A DNA stretch of 64,000 nt from Epiperipatus broadwayi (lineage: Eukaryota; Onychophora; Udeonychophora; Euonychophora; Peripatidae), in contig JAQFVV010006449.1 of NCBI GenBank assembly GCA_028023455.1, positions 346,812-410,811 of the forward strand, given 5' to 3'. The notes beneath the pieces are model-generated. The model saw only the letters and a program-made list of their open reading frames with translations. It made no database searches and was not told the origin of the DNA. Positions 61,231 through 64,000 of this stretch are shown piece by piece (within the stretch, counting starts at the first letter, position 1; each line of letters starts with the position of its first letter). A program made the position numbers and the translations under genes.

Positions 61231-62105
61231 ACGAAAAAAAATCATAATAAACACTTAAAAGAACAGAAAAAATAAATTAATAGAAATGAAAAATACATTC
61301 AATAAAAATAATTATTAATAACTGACTTAGTTTGGTCAGATGGTAATTTTTATTGCTACAATTTAAATACTGGGAAAGTTGTATGCTTAGTGTTCATAAA
61401 TTATCTAAAGTTCTTACAGTTTTTAAAAAACTGGAAAAGTTTTTTTTAGAATTAAATTTCATTAGTTATAGTTCTTACTGTTTTAAAACGTCCATATTTT
61501 CTAGTTGCTTGTAATTTGGAATGTGTTAATCCCATGATGTCCTAAGGAGATCGATATGCAGTTAGCCATTGGTCCTTTATCGTAGCTGGTATTTTATTGC
61601 TGGGCCCTGATGTCCTGTGGTCCACAATATAGGAAAATGGTTGGTCATTTCTCTGTCTCTTTTAAAAAAAAACTGATGGGATTGAAGAGTGCGTCTTTCA
61701 ATCCCTTCTCCTTCAACTCTCCCTGCTCTAACACATATAACACATTCTAATATTTTAATTCCATTTTTTTCTTTTTATATTAATTTTGCGAATTAACTCA
61801 ACATTACATCATCGTGATGATGATCCTTTCATTGACATCTGTTTCCTGAGGGATTTCTTTTATTGGTTATTTTGTTTCTATTGTTTTTATCTCCTATCTG
61901 ACCTTTACTTATAAATTTTGAGATGCCCAAGGGCTAGTTTACTTTACCTAATTGAAAATAATCATTTACATTTTACACAATAGCATTAATTAAATTATAT
62001 ACATTCTTAAAGATACATTTTTATCTTTATGTTGTTTTTTTTTTGAAAATTTAGTTTTAAAATCTTTAATAAAGTTTTCTTTTAATAATTTTTCATCTTT
62101 GCAAT
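61231..62105. other. Sequence with nothing recognised
   Basis: No gene or repeat family identified; 61490-61740 is somewhat richer in GC and could be a further piece of LTR-related sequence. Confidence 0.4.
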
Positions 62106-62107
62106 TT

Positions 62108-62116
62108 TTATATATA

Positions 62117-62208
<92 letters not shown>
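62108..62208. repeat. (TA)n microsatellite
   Basis: Long TA run with one TTA interruption near 62122. Confidence 0.96.
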
Positions 62209-62211
<3 letters not shown>

Positions 62212-62353
62212 TTAGATGACTTAATTTTTAATTTTTAAAAACATAATGAGCATAAGAAAATTGCTTGGAAAAGGGGTGTTACATTGAATAATTTATTATA
62301 TAGTACAAAAGAAATTTTTGATAGAAAGACTATTCCTGGTGTAGTATATTTTA

Positions 62354-62665
62354 TCCCTTGTTTATTGTAAGAAGGTTTACATAGGTCAGAGTAGTTTGAC
62401 TTTAAATGAAAGAATAAAGGTTTATAAAAGTAGAGTTAAAAATAGATATCTTAGTTCGGCTTTGTATGTTCACAAAAAAGATACAAGCCACACTATTGAT
62501 TTTGATGAAGCTAAGGTTGTCTTCTTTGAGAAAAATGAAATCAAAAGAAGAATTAAAGAATCTTTATTATTGAAAATTTATTATTCTGAAGCAATTAATT
62601 TATTTAAGAATTCTTGTAATATTAAGGGTGGGTGGGAAGTGAATAGATTTGTGGGTAATGTTTAA
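62354..62665 (+). pseudogene. GIY-YIG endonuclease of a Penelope-like element
   Basis: From about 62366 the frame reads CKKVYIGQSSLTLNERIKVY, with YIG of the GIY-YIG motif, then an alternating basic stretch, SALYVHKKDTSHTIDFDEAK and VVFFEKNEIKRRIKESLLLK, ending GGWEVNRFVGNV. Key residues visible are the Tyr-Ile-Gly core, Arg in NERIK, the H-x-IDFDEA region and the Glu of IKES. The upstream linker GVVYFIPC is in a different frame, so one frameshift near 62355 has killed the ORF; the ATG at 62396 is not the true start. The domain nicks DNA to prime reverse transcription. Confidence 0.75.
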
Positions 62666-62696
62666 TATTAAATTTATTGTGTAGTTTTTGTAGTTC

Positions 62697-62745
62697 TTTA
62701 CACTTGAGAAGTCTGCTTGTAGTAGTGAAACCTTTGGTAGTGTTT
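62697..62745 (+). ncRNA. Hammerhead-like segment, Penelope-like 3' UTR
   Basis: ACAC, TTGAGAAGT, a weak CTGC-TTGT-AGTAG hairpin, GAAA, CC-TTT-GG and TA, then GTGT, which can pair with the first ACAC. The same place in family 1 (minus strand near 18530-18560) has AAGTCTGCTTATAGAAGTGAAACC, so the segment is conserved between copies. The core box is eroded, so this is a relic. Confidence 0.4.
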
Positions 62746-62824
62746 TAATATTATTTTTATGCTGGTCTGGTTGAATTTTGGATTTGAGGTAGTTTTTATT
62801 ATCTATATATATATATATTCCTGT

Positions 62825-62868
62825 CTTTCACTGATGATAGCAAATAGCTTGAAATCATGATCTGAAAG
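62825..62868 (+). ncRNA. Hammerhead ribozyme motif downstream of GIY-YIG frame
   Basis: In order: stem I CTTTCA, core CTGATGA, stem II TAGC-AAATA-GCTT (closing U-U mismatch, three inner pairs), GAAA, stem III TCATGA, cleavage dinucleotide UC, stem I TGAAAG. Stem I is a perfect six-base match, and every invariant core residue (CUGAUGA, GAAA, U-C) is present. The only weakness is stem II. It lies 160 bp after the element's stop codon, where Penelope-like elements are known to carry hammerheads. Confidence 0.68.
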
Positions 62869-63207
62869 TGGAATTAAGGTTAGAGATAGTGAATGCTCGT
62901 TCTGACGTTTATGTAAACAGAAAACTACGCTTGATGGTGTTTTTGGTAGAACGCCATCTGTTATCATAAATACAAGCGTTAGCAAGTTTTTTAACTTGTT
63001 TTTTTTGTTTTTCATATATATATATTGTGTGTGTGTGTGTGGTAGATGTGAACTTGTTTCAGTCTCATATAGCTTTTTAGATTAGATAGCTGGGGTAAAA
63101 GACATTTGCATGCCTGAAAACTTCAGAGTTTCTACTTAAATATTATATATGAAATAAGTGCTGGGTTTTGAGTTGATATTTTAAATCAAGTGTTGGAATA
63201 TTCTAGC

Positions 63208-63247
63208 TCTTCACTGAGGTGAGCCATGAAACCAATTGGTCTGGAGA
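63208..63247 (+). ncRNA. Decayed hammerhead motif with strong stems I and III
   Basis: TCTTCA pairs with TGGAGA (six pairs, one G-U), GAAA is intact, stem III CCAATTGG is a perfect palindrome and the UC cleavage site is present. The core is CTGAGGT instead of CUGANGA and stem II (GAGCCAT) cannot form, so it is predicted inactive. Downstream sequence (63255-63340) is shared with the foldback at 59888-60201. Confidence 0.5.
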
Positions 63248-63350
63248 TAGGAGTGTTGCGGGTAGAGTTTATAAATATTTTCTCTTACAGCACTTAAGAG
63301 CTTGTTTGAGCTATTGATACACTCTCTGTATAACTGAAATATCATCATCA

Positions 63351-64000
63351 CAAATTTTCGGGAATACTAACATTTGTCCAAAAAGTTAATATTGAAATTT
63401 AACTGTGAATATTTATATAACACTTAAAACTAATGCAAGTCTAGGTTATAAAAGTTATACAGTAAGCCATACCCAATCGCAAACAAAATGATTTATTGCT
63501 TGTGAAAAAGATATCATTTACATATCTAGATACTTATCTAAAAAAAATAATAATATCTAAATATTTAAAGTGAAAATAAGTAACAGAAAAAAATGCAAAG
63601 TAGGCGATAAACTCAAGTATTTGATTTTTAAATATAGACATTGGTTTCAATTGACGGGATTGGGAAATATTACTGGAAATATTTAAAAGCGACTTTTGTG
63701 TAATATTCTTTAAGAAAAAAGTAATTCTAAGTTGAATACAGTTATTTATTGATTGAGGTTAAATTAAATATTCTGGAATATTATCTTCAAAACAAGAGGT
63801 ACAAAAAACAAAATTAGTACTCGGAATATGCAAATTAATTTACTTAAAAATAAAGTAAACAAATGATTTAAACATATATACATATACAGAAAGATTTGGC
63901 AGAAAAATATCAGTGATATTATCTTTCTTTTTGTGAAAATAACAAGGGTTATTATTTACATCATAAATGTAAACAAGCGTGTTCATAAATATTTTATTTT
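63351..64000. other. Sequence with nothing recognised
   Basis: AT-rich DNA to the end of the window; no coding motif or repeat recognised. Confidence 0.5.

Larger units (their letters stand above)
62220..63350 (+). mobile_element. Penelope-like element 3' end (family 1) with hammerhead motifs
   Basis: Starting just after a TA run, the plus strand encodes the linker (GVTLNNLLYSTKEI, IPGVVYFIPC at 62270-62350) and then a GIY-YIG endonuclease to a stop at 62663-62665. The 3' non-coding region holds two hammerhead-type segments (62697-62745 and 62825-62868) and a third further on (63208-63247). The RT is missing, so this is a 5'-truncated copy. Related to the copy at 18560-21360. Confidence 0.75.

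Overview
This is a very AT-rich, intron- and repeat-dominated stretch of an animal nuclear genome. There is no operon structure, coding density is tiny, and there are long (TA)n, (TG)n and (TTA)n microsatellites. One chymotrypsin-fold serine protease gene is split by canonical GT/AG introns. The transposon mix (Penelope-like elements with GIY-YIG domains, RTE-type LINEs, an R2/NeSL-like LINE relic, a long-LTR retrotransposon, tRNA-derived SINE-like pieces and many foldback elements) fits a lophotrochozoan. My best guess is a mollusc, possibly a cephalopod. The species assignment is inference from repeat style and protein flavour, not proof.

Layout. 0-37.1 kb (+ strand) is the 3' part of the protease gene: exon 2094-2377 (catalytic Asp), exon 11297-11472 (the Cys168/Cys182 region) and exon 36966-37130 (GDSGGP with the catalytic Ser, then the stop). 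The introns are 8.9 and 25.5 kb. The signal-peptide, activation and His57 exons lie upstream of the window. The introns hold a three-copy foldback element with hammerhead-ribozyme motifs (2.5-3.6 kb), a Ty3-like pol relic (about 4.6-5.7 kb), a 336-bp tandem/inverted array interrupted by a piggyBac-like MITE (6.9-9.0 kb), several hairpin elements, two Penelope-like remnants (17.9-21.3 kb), an LTR retrotransposon reduced to two 2.1-kb LTRs and a 545-bp interior (26.0-30.8 kb), a 480-500-bp tandem repeat (30.9-32.3 kb) and a three-copy tandem repeat (34.0-34.9 kb). Downstream of the gene, 39.8-47.6 kb is a row of three RTE-type LINE copies on the minus strand, from nearly full length to badly decayed. 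47.8-48.6 kb is a foldback carrying an 87-bp minisatellite. 49.6-51.3 kb is a diverged solo LTR. 51.4-54.4 kb is an R2/NeSL-like LINE relic on the + strand. 56.3 kb is a small tRNA-derived retroposon. 60.3-61.2 kb is an inverted LTR fragment. 62.2-63.35 kb is the 3' end of another Penelope-like element with hammerhead motifs.

The most interesting theme is self-cleaving RNA. At least four loci carry sequences that fold by eye into the hammerhead layout (stem I, CUGANGA, stem II, GAAA, stem III, UH, stem I). Several lie in the arms of inverted-repeat elements and others lie 3' of Penelope GIY-YIG reading frames. Hammerhead motifs in Penelope-like elements are published; their presence in both arms of short foldback elements here suggests that many of these foldbacks are non-autonomous Penelope derivatives. 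All reading, alignment and folding was done by eye, so repeat boundaries are approximate unless stated as exact.
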